50,072 bases of DNA from Clostridiaceae bacterium AF10-41. GTDB lineage: Bacteria; Bacillota; Clostridia; Clostridiales; Clostridiaceae. This document shows, in pieces, positions 48,441-50,072 of this stretch. The notes under the pieces are model-generated. The model had not been told where the DNA came from. It saw only the letters and a program-made list of their open reading frames with translations, and ran no database searches. The first letter of the stretch is position 1, and each line of letters opens with the position of its first letter. The stretch lies in NCBI GenBank assembly GCA_027686065.1, contig JAQCTH010000021.1, positions 1 to 50,072 on the forward strand, read 5' to 3'. Made by a program: the position numbers and the translations under genes.

Positions 48441-50072
48441 TTAAATAAGTTTTTCCTTTGGTATTTGTATAATTATCTTGGTGCCTATATTAAGTTCACT
48501 CTCTATAATAAATTTAAATTTCTCTCCATAAAAAATCCTAAGTCTTTCTTTAGTTGCTCTTAATCCTACACCTATTCCCTCATTATTATAAATACCTTCT
48601 ATTTTATCCTTATCAATTCCCAAACCATTATCTTCTACACTTAAGAAAACACTTTCTTCATTTTGATATGTAGAAATAATTATCTTCCCTTTTCCTTCTT
48701 TATTTCTTATTCCATGATAAATAGAATTTTCAACTAGTGGCTGTAAAACTAATTTTATTATTTTATATTCATTACATAACTCCTCTAAATTATATTCAAC
48801 ATCCAAGGTACCAGAGTATCTCATTTCTTGAATAATTAGATAATTTTTAATAGTGTCAATTTCTTGTTTAATTGTTATTATATTACTTCCCTTATTTAAA
48901 CTTACCCTATAAAATTTTCCTAGAGATTTTATCATTTTATATATTCTTTTATTTTCTCCAGATAAAGCAAGGGAATTAATAGAATCTAAAGTGTTATATA
49001 AGAAATGGGGTTTTATTTGAGACATTAATAAATCTAACTCTATTTGTCTCTTTTTTTCCTCATTTTCTTTTATTGTTTCCATAAGGTTCTGAATTTCTAC
49101 AACTAGACAATTATATCTATTTTTCATTTGTCCAATTTCATCATCATAAGTTTTAATATTTACTATATTAAACTTACCATCTCCTACTTCATTCATAGAT
49201 TCACAAAGCTTATTTATAGGTCCTGTAATAATTTTTGAAATTACCATTGCCCCTATAACTATTAATATAAAGTTTACCAATATAAAATATAAAATAATGT
49301 ATTTCACATATTCATTTTGCTCTAGTAATTTACTATAAGCTGAAATTGATACTATGTCCCAATTAATACCTTCCACTGAAATACTTGATAAAATGTAATT
49401 CTTTTTATTTATTTTTTTATTTATAGTTCCATTTTCAATACAATAGTTTATTTCATTTTCTAAGTTATCTAAGATGTTATTATTACTAGCTTTTGTTATA
49501 AATGTATTTTCATTATCTCTTATTAATATTTTAGTTGAGTATTTATCTTCAAGCTTTGTTCCAAAATCAAAAAATACCTCTTCATCTATATTTATAATCA
49601 TTACTGCAATAGTTTCTTGAGTATTAATATCATTAATTAGTCTAATAAAAGAGACATAATTTCTATCTTTATCATCTATTAGGCCTCCACCATTATATTT
49701 TAAAACATATTCACCATTTTTTTTCAGTAGTTCTTCATACCACTCTGCCTTTTTTACATCATTTAAATTTAATTTTTTGTATAAATAGTTTTCAGAATAA
49801 TACATATTATCTTCATAATCTAATATGTATATTGATGATATATTAGATTGAAAGTTAGTAAATTGAATTAAGTAATTATTAATATCATTTTTTAAGGTAT
49901 TATCTCTGGACTCTTTATTCTTTAAAATGCTTTGAATATTTTCTGAAGATATTATCATTTTAGAAACGTTATTAACATTTTCTACTATAATATTTATATT
50001 AGATTTTGCACTTTCCAAAACTTCTAAAGAACTTTTCTCTAACTTTTCTAATGTATATTTTGTATTAATTTT
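48441..50072 (-). CDS. Sensor histidine kinase (YesM type), 5' end outside the window
   Basis: The frame stays open to the right edge, so the N-terminus, with the first membrane helix, is cut off; the apparent TTG start at 50018 is internal. Visible parts: extracellular sensor domain (to about residue 230 of the visible part), one membrane helix (YIILYFILVNFILIVIGAMV), a HAMP-like linker, the His-kinase box QIKPHFLYNTLDSINSL, and an ATPase domain (QPLVENSIYHGI, EDNGLGID, GVGLRATKERL). It pairs with the YesN-type regulator. The signal is probably a sugar; extracellular binding proteins often partner this class. Confidence 0.9.
   Translation of the reverse strand, partial: KINTKYTLEKLEKSSLEVLESAKSNINIIVENVNNVSKMIISSENIQSILKNKESRDNTLKNDINNYLIQFTNFQSNISSIYILDYEDNMYYSENYLYKKLNLNDVKKAEWYEELLKKNGEYVLKYNGGGLIDDKDRNYVSFIRLINDINTQETIAVMIINIDEEVFFDFGTKLEDKYSTKILIRDNENTFITKASNNNILDNLENEINYCIENGTINKKINKKNYILSSISVEGINWDIVSISAYSKLLEQNEYVKYIILYFILVNFILIVIGAMVISKIITGPINKLCESMNEVGDGKFNIVNIKTYDDEIGQMKNRYNCLVVEIQNLMETIKENEEKKRQIELDLLMSQIKPHFLYNTLDSINSLALSGENKRIYKMIKSLGKFYRVSLNKGSNIITIKQEIDTIKNYLIIQEMRYSGTLDVEYNLEELCNEYKIIKLVLQPLVENSIYHGIRNKEGKGKIIISTYQNEESVFLSVEDNGLGIDKDKIEGIYNNEGIGVGLRATKERLRIFYGEKFKFIIESELNIGTKIIIQIPKEKLI

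Overview
The window looks like chromosome of an anaerobic, host-associated Clostridium sensu stricto. The evidence is very AT-rich DNA with A/T-ending codons, strong AGGAGG ribosome sites, a complete crt-bcd-etfB-etfA-hbd butyryl-CoA operon with rex beside it, a group B-type [FeFe] hydrogenase, CIRCE-controlled groESL, and a giant sortase-anchored glycosidase. The species cannot be fixed from the sequence alone. Almost all genes lie on the minus strand; only a PTS IIA/YajC pair and a PTS IIBCD operon are on the plus strand. I see no rRNA, tRNA, intact insertion sequence, prophage or CRISPR array.

Layout. 1-5.8 kb: prepilin-like protein, groESL, an O-antigen-ligase-like membrane protein, and an [FeFe] hydrogenase. 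6-25.5 kb: an amino-sugar island. It holds gatZ, gatY, agaS and a GntR regulator; a 2256-residue GH31 enzyme carrying CBM32-like, dockerin-like, cohesin-like, FIVAR and LPXTG parts; nagA with a small membrane protein; PTS IIA plus a YajC-like protein; an AraC regulator; PTS IIB, IIC and IID; and a BadF-type sugar kinase. 25.7-32.6 kb: 8-oxoguanine glycosylase, the butyryl-CoA operon and rex. 32.8-35.7 kb: a candidate small RNA with a perfect consensus promoter, then the cadC-cadA metal-efflux operon with its operator. 35.8-40.3 kb: zinc-dependent phospholipase C-like protein, AI-2E family permease, zinc-ribbon protein, DUF4179 protein and ECF-type sigma factor. 41-50 kb: manC, then isomerase, transketolase, transaldolase and galM as one operon, next to a YesN/YesM-type two-component system whose kinase runs off the right edge.

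How it works together. The GH31 enzyme resembles mucin-acting alpha-N-acetylgalactosaminidases. The neighbouring genes would import the released GalNAc through a mannose-family PTS, deacetylate it (NagA), deaminate and isomerise it to tagatose-6-P (AgaS), and cleave tagatose-1,6-bisphosphate (GatY/GatZ). Only the tagatose-6-P kinase is missing from the window. Two near-identical 26-bp palindromes, one upstream of the GH31 gene and one just upstream of agaS, tie these units together, most plausibly as operators for the adjacent GntR protein. The best candidates for something undescribed are the roughly 130-nt RNA between cadA and rex, the GH31 enzyme with dockerin-like and cohesin-like modules in one chain, the YajC-like protein and nagA-coupled membrane protein of the GalNAc island, and a family of palindromic intergenic repeats.
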